NCBI GenBank assembly: GCA_020747065.1
Contig: JAGMVK010000029.1
Location: forward strand, 310,001-374,000
Direction of reading: 5' to 3'
DNA: 64,000 bases
Source: Cadophora sp. MPI-SDFR-AT-0126
Lineage: Eukaryota > Ascomycota > Leotiomycetes > Helotiales > Ploettnerulaceae
Shown: positions 45,814-58,233 of the stretch, piece by piece
How the letters are laid out: the number at the start of each line of letters is the position of its first letter
How positions within the stretch are numbered: the stretch's first letter is position 1
Made by a program: the position numbers and the translations under genes
Notes under the pieces: model-generated
The model's input: the letters and a program-made list of their open reading frames with translations, nothing else
What the model was told of the DNA's origin: nothing
Databases searched by the model: none

Positions 45814-47403
45814 TCATTGCGGGATCGGGTTAGAAATGTACGGGAGGGCGTAATTGTTGCTGCTGTTCCTCAATCCCGATGCTGATGTTGACGTTGATGA
45901 TTCCGGTCCGCGCCGCCAAGATCCGGGGATGATTGTTTCTCGTTTCTGTTTGTTGACCCACTGAGCTCGCTTATGCTTCCACCAGAGCTTTGCCAGGCTC
46001 CATATACGCTCGTTGTAGCCGTAGACCACTATTTGAATAGTTAGCAGATGACATTTTATGGATGATTTTGAGACTTTACAGGCATTGGCCAGTCCAACGA
46101 ACTGTGTACTAGCCTGTGCAATAACCAATCCTCGAACGCGGTGGCCGGTCAGCTCCACAAAGCGATTCGATATCCCAGGTATCCAGAGGATAACATACGC
46201 AATAGGGTATGCGTTCAAGAGCAATAATTTCTGGATATACATCTCCTTGGACCAGAGCAATTCTCTGGAAGGATGTCCAACTTCGATTGTTGTCGACACA
46301 TTAGGAGGCGGAGGTCTTCGAACTATGGCAAGCGGGTCTCGGGTCTTCAACAGTGAAGTCTTCTCGGTCGCTCCATCCGATTTTGTCTGAAATTGTGAGT
46401 CCTCAGGATTCGTGTTGAAGTTCTGCTTGATAATCTTCAACGGGGAAGGAGGAGGCGAGTCTGTGCTTTTCGCACTGTTGCGTCTGGACGAAGGTAGATC
46501 GAAATATTCCATCTCGGTAGAAGGGATTTGGACATCCCACCAAGCGTCAAAAGGTTCATCCACGATCTCGAATTCTTCGTATACGGTTATGCCGCTTGGG
46601 TTTGAGTCGCCTGATGTCCCTGACACTTGCTCGGAGGTGCTTGAATTGTGTTTTGGAGATGAGCCTGCGCGGAGTGAGGCAAAATGGCGATGGACGTAGA
46701 TAAAGAGGTAGGCATAGAAGCAGATAGTAAGGAATATGATGGTGAGTCGCCAATTGTGACCAAGGGCATAACGGAGTATCGTTGGCTTTGGGCTGAGCCA
46801 ACACCAATTGCCACTCACTGGTCTGTATGCATCCATCAAGAGCCCGGTCGTACCTATCTAACTGTTAGTATCGCTGCAAGTCCATACAACCGAGAGCATC
46901 ATTACTTGTAGCTATTGGTACTATCCAAATAAAGCATGTGATTATTCGTTTTGTTGTCTGGTCTACCTTCGGTTTGTAGTTCCGTTTGCGAAGTGTAATG
47001 ATTGTGGCAACGGTGATGAATAAAATCGTAAAATCGGTAGCCTGTTTTGGTGAGTTTCATTCTTCAACGTCCGGAAATCATGGAAGCCGACCTGGACCGT
47101 CAACTGACCGATCCATCCATTGATGGTGCATGCTGAGCCCTTCGGGATACTTTTGTGCACCATGACGTATGTCCCTGAGATACTGTTGTTGAGCGCATTG
47201 AAAAAGTCTTCAATAAAACATTAGTGAAATGTCAGGCCAAGTGTGCAGATGTCCTCACCTGCGCCAGCAAGATTCATGATCAGTGTATGTCTGTAGTGTT
47301 TCTGTGGCGGGAGGATTAGGTAGCAAATGAATACAGAGCCAGCAGCTAACATGGAGAGATAACTTCCCACAAGCGTAGGAATGGCTACTGAGAGGTCCAA
47401 CAT
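45814..47403 (-). CDS. Git3-type G-protein-coupled receptor (glucose/cAMP receptor-like, GprC/Gpr1 family)
   Basis: Five exons: 47403-47259, 47207-47092, 47041-46906, 46853-46080 and 46028-45814. All introns are 49-52 bp and the frame closes at 461 aa. Helix blocks match the Git3 family (PF11710): VGSYLSMLAAGSVFICYLIL, LIMNLAGADFFNALNNSISG, CTINGWIGQLTVQATDFTILFI and IITCFIWIVPIA. A long hydrophilic third cytoplasmic loop (about 150 residues, Ser/Pro-rich) follows, then the Git3 C-terminal part (PF11970): LLLLNAYPIAYVILWIPGI and ASTQFVGLANALVYGYNERIW. The protein sits in the plasma membrane and family members couple nutrient sensing to G-protein alpha and cAMP signalling. The ligand is unknown. 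Confidence 0.87.
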
Positions 47404-48092
47404 CTTGAAAACTTAGGTTTGAATGCTGAGGATTTCCAGACAGCAGTCGGCAGGAGCGCGCATGCATATAACGAGTTTCCACACGATGAACGAACAGTTC
47501 ATTAAAGACATATGCTCACATACTTCTGCACATGCTAGCAGCGAACTTTAACATTCGGCCCGCTAAAGCATTGATATGATGCCATTGCTGAACTCTCCTC
47601 GAGAACTCACCATGTCATGCACCTATGAACAGTGCCCACTGAGAACTAAGTTCTAGACTCAACCCTATTCGGAAGGTTGTTATAATATTTGGCTAGGCTT
47701 GAGCTGTGCGGTAAACGAAACATGCGGGTAAGAAACGCGGGGAAACTTTTATTCTGATCTGAGGTGGATATGAGCCGCTCCATGTTTCACATCTCCAATT
47801 CGGACTTCGGACGGAGTGATGAAACTACGCGACAACAGTTGGAGATCTTTGAGTTCTTGCCATACGACGCTTAACGAATCAGGGAGGTGTGCGATGAGAC
47901 AGAACTCTATTTGTGAACAGATGTCCCCCAGGAACAAGAGCTCCGAACGCATGCATGAACCACGAAAGTCTTTATGCTATAGTAGTTCACGGCTCAACGC
48001 AATCTGATCCGAACGAGTGATCTGGTGAGACCCGAGCCTGAACTCACTGCACTTCGGAGAATTAGAGAAGGGCCGTCTCCAGTCTTCGCAAC
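47404..48092. other. Intergenic stretch
   Basis: No gene or repeat is supported between the GPCR start and the arylsulfotransferase stop. It should hold the GPCR promoter. Confidence 0.5.
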
Positions 48093-49866
48093 TTAAGCCC
48101 AGAATTGCTGGAGTTTCGAATATCCTCTTCTCCGTACTACAAATCGCCAGAGCGAATAAGCTGCAGCTCCAAGTAGGACAACCGTCAAAAAATTGACGAG
48201 AAAGCCGATAAGACTGATTGTTGGCGATACGAAAATTGCTTTCAGGATGCCAAGTTTCTGCAATGTCTCCACGTCAGTTTTCCGTTAAAAATCCTAAATA
48301 CCTGCACATACCTCACAAGCGACAGTAGCAGCGTCCGATTCCCCCAGCACCTTCCCATCGGCATCAACAGCTACAACTTTCACATACTTCCACTTCTGAC
48401 AATCGATCTTGACCCCGGTCTCGAAGCCTGCTCGCTCTACCTGCACCTCCTCACTTCGCTGAAGCTCTGCTCCCGCCTCGTCCAGCCCCTTCACAATCCA
48501 AAACTTGACTTCCGTAGCTCCATTCCAACTCATATACACCCAGCCATCTATAGTTCCAACCTTTGGCTTCGTACTTGGTCGACCAACCCACGGGAATTTC
48601 AAAACCTTATAAGTCTGCACCGCGCCAGTATTGAAGAATTCCTGGCTTCCAATATGTACGTCGCACAGCACCTCCCCTTGAGCATTGAATTCCGTCCACG
48701 CGGCGTTATACCCATAGCCCAGGAGGACATTGCCGCTAGGGAGTGTTTGCATAGAACCTTGGGACCCGCTGAGAATCTTTCGTGGGTTGACGAATGTTGT
48801 TTTCAGGGTAGCTGTCATGGCTTGGAGGTTGAGCTCGATATGCACACCTCGCGAGTGATCAACTGTAGGCTTGAGATGGTAACGTGCACCGTTATCAAAC
48901 AACGTTATGCCAGAATGGTCATTCGTCCAATGTGCATCGTGCTGCCAGCCGAATGTCGTTGCTTTGCTGTCAGAGAGATCCATGAACGCATTTCGACTTC
49001 CGCCCAATTCCCAGAGGATCGATCCGTTTTTGCCGGAGATGTACATAAGACACTGGTAGTAGCGGGACGAGATGAGGTAGTTGCCGAGAGCATCTTTGTC
49101 GATGCTGTTGATGTGGAAGAAATCATAGCCGCTGTATCTATTTCGACCAGTGGAGCCGGATGGAAAATCTGATTTGTTGATATCGACGTGATCATAGGCG
49201 TGCCATTCGAATAGCACTTCGCTGGTTCCGATGTTGATTTCTTGGAAGACAGAATCCCAGATGTAGCCCTGGGGTGCGAGACCGACACCCCAGTCGCCTT
49301 TTTCGTACCGATACTGCGTGAGGAGTGCCGTTCCGTGCTCTGTGATGGTAAATTCATGGAAGTCACCTAATCGATGATTTCCAGCTGTGAAATTGTAGAC
49401 TTGTTTGTAAGACGAGTCAAGCTGAGGAGAGGTTACTTAAAATGCTACGAGGCTGAGCACGGAGACTTACCATGATATAAGTGCCCTCCCCGTGGCCAAG
49501 GGAGTCATCGCCTTTCCAGAATGTCAAGTAATCGTTGTCTTTGTAGCGCTGGACAGCAAGATTGAAGATTTCCCCATAGCTGGGATCCATCCACACCAAA
49601 TTTCCTTGTGTATCGTGGATCATCGGACTTTTCCACTCAGACTCCAACTTATCACCACGCAAGCTGGTCATGATATACAACCCATCGTCACAACTTGAAT
49701 CTGACTGCTGAACATTATGACGAGGTGAGACAAGGCTGGGCTCGGTGATGTATGAACGGTGAGGATACGCTCCATATTTACCTTGATCGAAAGCTGTGGA
49801 TTTGAACAAAATTTCGCTCCCAGCTGTCACCGCTGAGAGAAAAAGCGCAACCAGAAGCAGATGCAT
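48093..49866 (-). CDS. Arylsulfotransferase-like (ASST) type I membrane protein
   Basis: Exons are 49866-49471, 49421-48312 and 48257-48093, with introns of 49 and 54 bp and a 556-aa product. The protein starts with a clear signal peptide (MHLLLVALFLSAVTAGS). The body is a beta-propeller of the fungal Arylsulfotran_2 family (PF14269): SPMIHDTQGNLVWMDP, FHEFTITEHGTALLT, SEVLFEWHAYDHVD, FFHINSIDKDALGNYLISSRY, ILWELGG, FGWQHDAHW and QGSMQTLPSGNVLLGYG. The conserved histidines of the family are present. The last exon adds a membrane helix (about residues 512-537) and a short basic cytosolic tail (RRRGYSKLQ). It is thus predicted to face the outside or a vacuolar lumen. Enzyme activity has not been shown for this fungal branch as far as I recall. 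Confidence 0.8.
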
Positions 49867-50390
49867 ATCACAAGTTCAGAATCCGCGCCAAGCCCCAGAA
49901 CAAAGGTAAATTTGAGCAATTGCAAACTGCAATGAATTCAGAAAGACATAGTGTAAACGAGCATTTACAGCTGGACGTCCCACCAAGAATAAGGATTTGT
50001 CATAATGATAGATGAGAACGAGCGTCAACTCCTGCTGTTGAGGTTCGTCTCCTCAAGTGTGGATGCGCCATGCTTTTATGTTGCTGCACGACCCTCATGT
50101 GGATCATTCGAAATTAGACAAACGCCTTGGGAATCAAGCCCACTAAAATACGCGGCAGCGCCCCTGCCAAGCAAGGTGTGGACATCGTGAGGCGCATTTG
50201 AACGAGTGGACGAGTATATTCAAATCTTGTTAGCCAAGTACAAGTTCCATCATAATACGGCAGAGAAGTCTTAGCTCGGCGAGAAAGCCGTCCTGTCATA
50301 ATCTGCACCACCGAGAAAGGAGGGTTTAAAGAGTCGCTAAAATTTCTGAATGCATGTCATAAATGGTGAGGTATATCATAATTTGTTTTG
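49867..50390. other. Intergenic stretch
   Basis: No supported gene. It separates the arylsulfotransferase start from the 3' end of the AMP-binding-like gene on the same strand. Confidence 0.5.
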
Positions 50391-52188
50391 TTACAGCAAT
50401 GCCAAAGTGTGGTCTTCTCTGATCCTTCCACTGATACCCAATGGTGCTTCTCCACCAGCAACAGCTGGACCTCGGGCGAATACCTGCAAAATCATTAGCC
50501 AGACTCAACTTACGTGAGAATTAACTCACGTCTCCTGCAGAAGCTGTTTCTGTCGTCTTGTGTTGCTTGTTATCTCTGAAGAATAGCTCTATGCTAGTAA
50601 CCGGGGCACCGAAATGGGACTGTGTCTCAGGATCGCTGCCGACCCGATAATCGTACAGACCTGTTTGAGTCACAGCTCCAGCTACTTTCGCGGCTGTGAG
50701 AGCATATATTATGCGAGATCCGGTGTAGATTCTCAAGTCTGACAACGCCTGGGAGCTCAAAGGAGTAGTTTTGATACCCGCCTGCTCTGAGACATATATC
50801 AAACGTAACTTCCCTGGAGTTGTCCCGATAGCTGGACGAAGGTGATCGTACATGCGTGAAAACATTGATGCAAGAGGCATGACACCATCTTGAACCAGTG
50901 CTCTGGTTTGAAACCAGTGAACAATGTTATACAACGACGTGTTCAGCTTGCCTGCTGTCTCGGCGTGTGTCTTGGCAAGAGTCCCTGCTGATGCCACAAT
51001 GATGGTTGGAGCGACGCCCTGAGTTGCCAACACCAAGTCAGGGTTGTCACCAGCCACCGAATTCAAAGCAACAGAGGCATTTGAGTAGAGCGCTGAGAGT
51101 GTCAAGACAAGAGGATACATAGTTGAGAATGAGTCAGCTGGAAGGAACAGGTCGGCATGAGTGATTCGCTGAGTTGTGGGAATGGAAGTTAGCTGTCCTG
51201 CAATTCCGGCAATGATATTGGCGTGGGTGAACTCGGTCAGTTCTCCAGATGGCCAGAAAGCCAAAACCTTCTTCGGGACTGAGGTTTTGTCAATGGCTGG
51301 TAAGTCTGTTCCTGCATTCGGCTCCTGGTCCTGGATTATTTCCGACCAGGTCGATACATTGACAGCACCTCCAGTTCCCTTGGGTACTTCGTTCCAGTCC
51401 ATGTGCCTACTTCCCTCATCGACCACCCATATGAGTTGCTCAAGAGCAGGGTAGCTCTTTGTTATGACGTCGAATGGAAACGACCCGACTGCAGCTACGA
51501 CGGTATCTGCTTTGGCCTTATGCAATAACGAGATGATCTTCTCGATGGGTTGGTCATATGGCACCAGCGTGACGGTCAAGTCGTAGAAAGCGCATGCGAA
51601 CAGTGTTGCTAGAAACTCGATCGAGTTCGGGAGATAAATCGCAACATTCCGTCCACCAGCTTGCTTAATGCTCTGTCCGATGAGGTTGATTTGTCGGGTA
51701 ATGTCAGCTGTGATAGGAAGTCAGCACCCTAAATATCTCGAAATATCGAAGCACATACCCAGATCATGTTCAACGACTTGTTCAGAGCCCAGTACTGTCA
51801 ACAGCCTTCCTACTTCACCGGTCTCCTTTCCTTCTCGGTCCAAACCTCCAGCCACTACCCTCCTCCAAATGTCTCTGAGATCACCATCGCGGCCTCTTGC
51901 CCATTTCGAGTCTCCCGGATCCTTGACGTTGAGTCCAGAATTCAAAGGAATGCCATGAGGCGCAGAGTGGGATCTGAAAACGGCGGATTCTCCTTCTTGT
52001 CGAACTGGAGAAGCCTGTGCCTGCCTGGCCAGAAGCATCGGGTGGGCATCGGGATCGCGAGCTGTGAATACTTGGTAAATGAACGCGGATAAGACGACGG
52101 CGAAGAGGGCTGTGGAGTAAATGTCCCATTCCCCAAGGACACTTGTGACGGTCTCGTCCAGCTTCATCATTAGATTATCGAAACCCAT
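50391..52188 (-). CDS. Membrane-anchored, degenerate AMP-binding (adenylate-forming enzyme-like) protein
   Basis: Exons are 52188-51759, 51707-50530 and 50483-50391; introns of 51 and 46 bp close a 566-aa frame. Residues about 22-40 are a hydrophobic anchor (ALFAVVLSAFIYQVF). The rest follows the N-terminal ANL superfamily fold: DITRQINLIGQSIKQAGGRNVAIYLPNSIEFLATLFACAFYDLTVTLVPYD, and it ends GDVFARGPAVAGGE...GISGRIREDHTLALL. The ATP-binding signature (normally S-G-T-T-G-x-P-K) is replaced by WPSGELTEFTHANI, and the C-terminal lid with the catalytic Lys is absent. It is probably not an active ligase but a binding or scaffold protein. It is divergent from POM34. Confidence 0.75.
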
Positions 52189-52715
52189 GATGACAGAATA
52201 GAAGCCTCAGTTCGTATTATAAATCTTCATTGACGTTGCGTAAAAATCGAGGTTTGCTTTGTTTCTAAAGAATAGTCTCCTGTCAATGAGGTCAGGTCGA
52301 GGCTGACACGCAGAGATGGCGGGGCGGATTACCCGAGGTGCAACCGGCACTAGTTCCCGAGCGTGAAGTGACAGGGGTTCTCGGTGCCACGATTTTAAGG
52401 TACGAGCTCCAGGCCATCGGGTGAATTAGAGGAAGGCTTCAAAACAAAACAATCACCAACATCACGACAATACGACCACGACCAGTCCCCCGCCGAGGTT
52501 CGAGCTCACGGCAATGCTTTCATAGGACGATACCACAATTACGATACCTCTACTAACCTGTAGCTACTAACAAGAGAGAGAAAGTGCAGGGCAAAAAGCT
52601 GAGTTCACGAGGTATGCTTCTTCGAGCTTTATTGTCTATGAGCAAATGAAAGACAGAGCTGACTATACAACAGCTCGATATCTGCAACTTAGCAAGCCTT
52701 ACCTCACAATCAGCA
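52189..52715. other. Divergent intergenic region (AMP-binding-like gene / POM34)
   Basis: The 527-bp gap lies between two start codons facing away from each other. No specific control site was recognised. Confidence 0.45.
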
Positions 52716-53547
52716 ATGTCTACCCCGATGCGCCCATCAACGCCAGTCCCGCAGTCCACGCCCTCAAACTCAACACCTACTACCGGCACATGGCGACATC
52801 CAAAGTTGGACGAGATTGTGAGACGCCAGAATGCCTCGAACTTCACTGCAGCAAATGTCAAGAAGATCGCATATAATGCTGGAGGGCTGGCAGCAATCTT
52901 CTTCATAGGCAAATTACTGTGGTACTTGTATGTGTATCCAATAACATCCGAATTATCCTATACTAATACCCATCAGTCTCCCAGGCCTGTTCCACACGGG
53001 CAAAGTCTTTACATACGCAGATTGGGTCTACTACTTCATTCAACTTGTGTTTGTATTCAACATTATGATGGCCTGCACGCCACTCTTACGAACGCCGGAC
53101 GAGATCACAGATATTGCTCTCACGCCTGCCCAGCGCAAGCTCCTAGGGCTCCCACCAAGCTCTGCGCCTCCTACCCCTGGCTCCCAATATGTTACTCCGC
53201 CGAGATATGCAAGGACTACACCTGTTGGAGGTTCGCCAGGTGCTAGGGGAAATTATTCAGGCTCACCATTGTCGGGAAAGGGAAGTCCAAATGCTAGTAC
53301 AACAGGCTTGCCTTTCTCACCAAACTCAAGTCCTTTGTTGCAGAAGGCAATGGGTGGTGGAATGAATGGAACAAGACGGGCCTCATATGGTTCTCCAAGT
53401 CCTCTCGGTCCATCGTTGTCAAGGGTCGGATCAGAGACACCTGGTTCGCCAAGTCCTGCTTCGAAGACTGGTGGACTAGGATTAAATAACAAGTGGCTTT
53501 ACGATAAGGGACGCAGGAATTCGGGAAGTTCTAGGTTGTACACATAG
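52716..53547 (+). CDS. POM34: Nucleoporin Pom34
   Basis: Exon 1 is 52716-52927 and exon 2 is 52977-53547, with a 49-bp intron; the product has 260 aa. A Thr/Pro/Ser-rich N-terminus is followed by two membrane helices: IAYNAGGLAAIFFIGKLLWYL and, after a short lumenal loop (PGLFHTGKVFTYADW), VYYFIQLVFVFNIMMACTPL. DEITDIALTPAQRKLLGLPP comes next, a block typical of fungal Pom34 (PF08058), then a long disordered Gly/Ser/Pro-rich tail ending KWLYDKGRRNSGSSRLYT. Pom34 anchors the nuclear pore complex in the pore membrane together with Pom152 and Ndc1. Confidence 0.85.
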
Positions 53548-53897
53548 ACGGAGAAGAGACGTTGAGTTTTGTATTATTGAGCAGATACCCATATGCCAGG
53601 CTTGGCAAGCTGCGTTAATTCGAGACAATGAACTCGCCAATGAATATTTGGAAATAAACCATCCTCAGCCATTCACTTATGCCCTTCAGTGAGTCTTTGT
53701 CCCTGAGCAATGACTAACAATCAAAATTGGGTCAAGTTGTCCTCAACTCTCCTTCGATCTTCACGTGGTGATTAGATCCGAGACAATCAAATCAACCGAC
53801 AAGCATCCAGAACGTGAAGCTCTCCAGCCAACGCCTCACACCCACTCCCTCTCCCCTCCGCGATCCACATAACACCGGATGATTCACGCAACTCAGA
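53548..53897. other. Short intergenic region between POM34 and HID1
   Basis: The 350-bp region lies between two genes on the same strand and presumably holds the POM34 3' UTR and the HID1 promoter. No other structure was seen. Confidence 0.5.
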
Positions 53898-56800
53898 ATG
53901 GGGGCCTCCGACTCGAAGCTCGTATTCAAAAAGGGCATCTTCAGACTGTCGGAGGACAAAGTCATCCCCGCAGATGATCCGTACTGGGCCTCTGTAAGCC
54001 GCCCAGCAAGCCAGCCTTGCCTTCACCATCTCTCCTACTGACTATCTCGTCCGCACCAGTTCTGGGAGCTTCCTGAATCCACCGAAGATATATTCAGTCT
54101 CTTCTCACCAAATGATATCCGGCGGACGCGCGATACGGCTCTGGAGAATCTCGAGACGCTGGTCCTCGCGATTACAAGCCGATTGTTCATACTCCGACAC
54201 CACCCTTCCTTCCCAGATCCCGAGCTTGCGCCAGAAAGAGATGCGCTGAACTGCATACGTATACTCACGAGGATTCTGCCATATGTCTATGAGGCGGAAC
54301 AATTGCAGGCGTGGGAGGATAAATTCTTCTGGGGCGTAAGGAGAAAACGGACACGGTACGGAGGCATTGAGCAGGAAGCATGGGAGGATAGATCGCTGAC
54401 TGGATTGCAGGAAAGCGTCGCTGGCTCGAGATGTTCTCTTTGACGAATCGCAGGAAGAACTTGCGAAGATCGAAGCAGCGGGCGAGGAATTCGAGGAAGT
54501 GAAGCCGCTCGCCGAGGAGCTGATAGATACGCTGATCGACCTACTCTTCTTCGCAGATTTCACACTTCCCAGGCCGCAGAATACGAAGAACAAAGTCACG
54601 TATGCGATATGGCAGAGTGGTGTCGGGTGCAATACGTCGATCGGGACGAGCAAGGAGTTTGAGAGTAATAGGACAGAGATATTGAGATTGCTTTTGACTT
54701 TGACCAGTCAGAGCATGTACATGTCTGCGAATTTGCTGCCAGTACAGGGTGTCAAGGCGATTAGCTATATTGTTACCTGCCCAGATAAGCAGGTAGTTTT
54801 GTCTGTCCTTTGCTCGTTGCTGAACACTGTAAGTCGACTGGATTTTAGCTGTAAAGCAAGAACTAATGCCCCCAGACCTTGAAGTACAACCCGGCTTCTT
54901 GGCGAGTACCATACAATGTTCAAGTATTCAAGGATCCAAAGGCCATACTGGTCACCTATGCACTCCAGGTTTGTTTGTCTGGACACTTGAGAAGCGACTT
55001 TCGGCTAATCAGAGTAGTTCCTCTTGGTAATCCTTCTGTATCCGATACCAGAAACAGACCCAGCGCATGCGAAGAAGAGTAAGTCTTATAGACTCGGAAA
55101 TTCCATGCAATGCGTTACTGACTTAATTCAGATTACTTCAGACATTTCCTTGGCCGTCTTCATAGACCTCAAGATTTCCAATTCATTGTCGATGGAATGA
55201 CAAGAATCCTGAACCAGCCTCTCAATGCCAGTACCTCTTACATACCCGGCAATCAGCAGTCCTCGAAATGCACATCTGAGATGATCATGCTATTCTGGGA
55301 GATCACTCAGTGTAACAAACGATTCCGCTCTTTCATCATCGATACTGGTCGGTCGCATGACTTTCTCGTCTTGATTCTCTTCTATGCTATCGAGTATAAG
55401 CTAGACGCTTCGAAGCAAGGAGTCGTTCGAATGTGTGTCTTCTTACTGCAGACTCTGAGTGTGGAACCGAATTTTGGGAAAAACCTCAACAAGAGATTTG
55501 AGGCCCAAGAAACACTACCACCTACTATTCGACTACAAAACTTCAACGGAACATATGCAGATTTCCTCATTCACGTAGGTCCTTATTCTTCTGGAAAGAA
55601 GAACCTTGTGCTAACTTTCTAGTCAATCTACAACATAATCACAACGAGTCAGGGAAAGCTCACCGCAATCTACCCGGCTTTGTTGGCTGTCATCAATAAC
55701 ATCGCCGCATACCTGGAAAATCTAAGTGCATCGACCTCTTCGAAACTTCTCCAACTCTTCTCTTCTATGTCTTCACCGAGCTTTTTACTGGCAAATGAGG
55801 GCAATCATAATCTCCTCCAGGCATTGCTGGAAAGTATGAACGCAATTATCGAACATCAATTTATCAGTAAGTGTTATCATCTTATAGATACATACCCCAT
55901 GCATTCATGGCAATTGACCTCCAGGACTCATTACCTGCTAATGAGCTTGGACTGAATAGCCTTTTCCTTAAAGATCAGTTTCACGCCGAAAGGGTCTCAG
56001 TCGCGACATAAGCTTGATTCCTCATTGGGGGATATGATAGAAGATCTTTGGTGGAATCAATGCTGACTGTGACTTCAGAAAATCCAAACTTCGTCTACGC
56101 GGTCCTACGAAACCACAAGAGATTTGAAGGTAAGCAAAGACGAACCTTGGACTTTTACGGTACCTGACTGTTATAGCACTCCGAACCTTCACACTTGAGA
56201 GTGGCCAAGAAGAAATTGAGCGCCGGAATCGACGTCGGAAAGAACGACAAACCGATCCGAATGATCTAGCAGAGAGCCGAAGAGGGTCCGTTGATAGTCT
56301 TCGAAGTCCCTCGATCAGCCAACCACATGCACCAACTCTCAGCGATGTGCCTGAAGATGGCACTTTTGCCATTGGAGATGACGAAGATGAGGATACCGAT
56401 GATGATAATCGGCCGACCCCAGCCGAGTCAACCCCAACTGAGCAACCATCGAGGGCTTCGTCGGTCTCTTCGAGTATAGACGATGCTGTTCCGACTCAGT
56501 TAAGAGGGATGTCGGAGAAGGCGAGAGGAAAGATGCCAGGTATGAACCCATTTCTCTGATCTGTACAGATTGCTAATTTCGATAGCTGGCATGCCAACCT
56601 TCTCGCGTGCAAACAGCACGACAAGTCTAAACAGCTATTCCACAGCAGCCTTCTCGATTCATGGCGCATTCGAGCCCACACCAGACTGGATCGAGTCATG
56701 GCTTACTGAACTGCCACTTCATACGATTCTCATGATCATCGACCAACTTGCACCACTCCTCCCAGCGCAACGCTCATCCACCGATACACCCTCAACTTCG

Positions 56801-57238
56801 ATCATTCGTACCATCCAAACAGCCAAGATCACAGGCGTGGATCCATCACCGATCCGCATCCAGTACTTCGAATGGTCGCCCCTATCCCTCGGCTGGTACG
56901 AATCCCTCCTCTGGTCATTCGTCTTCACCAGCGAGATGCAAGTGCAAAAGGGCACAGTCGGCGTCTGGAACGGAACAGCGATCAAGCTTTTCCGGGTCGA
57001 GACCGTCGCCCCAAGCGGGCCGACACTGAGCTCTCCCCGTGGAGCTGTCGATGCAGTAGGAAGCAACATCGTGAGCCGCATTGGCAGCATCAACTTGAGA
57101 GGTGTGGCTGGTGGGGGACAGGGACAGGACGCGCAGGGTGGTGGCGGTGGCGAGAGGAGACCGGAAAGACCTTTGTTGGCGAGGACTGGGACGGGCAATG
57201 GGGAACGGCCCGGGTTGATTAGAGGGGCTATTGTCTAG
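53898..57238 (+). CDS. HID1 family protein (Golgi/dense-core-vesicle factor; fission yeast Ftp105-like)
   Basis: Ten exons begin at 53898, 54060, 54411, 54876, 55018, 55132, 55623, 56081, 56177 and 56586; the last ends at 57238. The spliced frame closes at 905 aa. The N-terminus MGASDSKLVFKKGIFRLSE fits an N-myristoylation site (Gly2) and is diagnostic for HID1 (PF12722). Family blocks run on through FWELPESTEDIFSLFSPNDIRRTRD, LIDLLFFADFTLP, YAIWQSGVGCN, LQFLLVILLYPIPE, NYFRHFLGRLHRPQDFQFIVDGM and WLTELPLHTILMIIDQLAPLLP. A disordered acidic/Ser region (about residues 610-700) separates the last two conserved parts. HID1 proteins act at the Golgi in vesicle sorting, and the fission yeast relative recruits a deubiquitinase. 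Nine introns make it the most split gene here; eight are 47-66 bp and one (55867-56080) is 214 bp. Confidence 0.9.
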
Positions 57239-58233
57239 ACATGTGAATATACATATGCTATTTGGACGAGATACCTTAGAGGGATGGAAACTGAAGAGGG
57301 GTGATCTAGGCCAACACGGCAAGAGTCATCCTTTACTAGCAGTGTAGTACGAAGTACGAGTCCAGCCAGGAAAGATACACAAGCGAGGCGAACGAGGCGT
57401 TGGGAATGGTCAGTCAATTGGACTGAAACCATTTACCTTGACTATCAAGGCATCTATCTATCTAGTCTGCATGCATTGGAATATCTTTTTCGGAACCGCT
57501 TCATCGTGATTCGTTCTTTTCTGCACTTTCCACAGCACAATCACTCACATTTCCGGTGCCAAGCAAGTATTTCCCATCCAGTTCTTGACGCCACTCCTCC
57601 AAACCCAACCCAACCCAACCCAGCGGTCTGTCTGACCTACAGCAGATCCTTCCGTCTTCAACCTCAGGCTTCGTGGCACTCATGCCCAATTTCAAGTTTT
57701 GTCCCATGTCCATCAACACTCTCATCCAATCCCTATCATCAACCATGGAACCTCTAGGTTTCTTGTCAAGCCACTCTTCTCCATTCTATTGTGGCTGTGC
57801 AATTCTAGCCCTTCTAGATCGGCGATGATCTTTGCTGGTTGAAGATTAAGGACATGCAGGGACAGCGTGGTGGCAGGGATGGAGGGACGGGTTAGGGGAG
57901 CTTAGCTTACGAGCCTACGCCACAGTTCGACGGGAGGAAGGGAGGGAGGGGGTCAAGCCACAGGTGTTATGGACGGGGGAGGGCGCTGTATTTAATTTCT
58001 TGTTTGGCTGATGTGTCGCATCTGATCTAATCTGATTTTGTGTCTCGAGATTCTCTTTGTCCTTTACTTTATTCCCCTATATTAGTTATAAACCTTTGAA
58101 TGTTGTCGGTTCTGTAGCGCATTGAAGAGCGCGACACTGAATTGAGATTTTAAGAAGAGAGGGCTGAGACATTTTTGAGGTTGAGTGAGAGAAGGCTAAG
58201 ACAGAGGCAGAGGAGAGGAGCCCGAAATAAAAG
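57239..58233. other. Intergenic stretch with short C- and G-rich runs
   Basis: It includes a run of about four CCCAA units near 57603-57622 and a purine-rich GGGAGG run near 57931-57950. No gene is supported. Confidence 0.5.
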
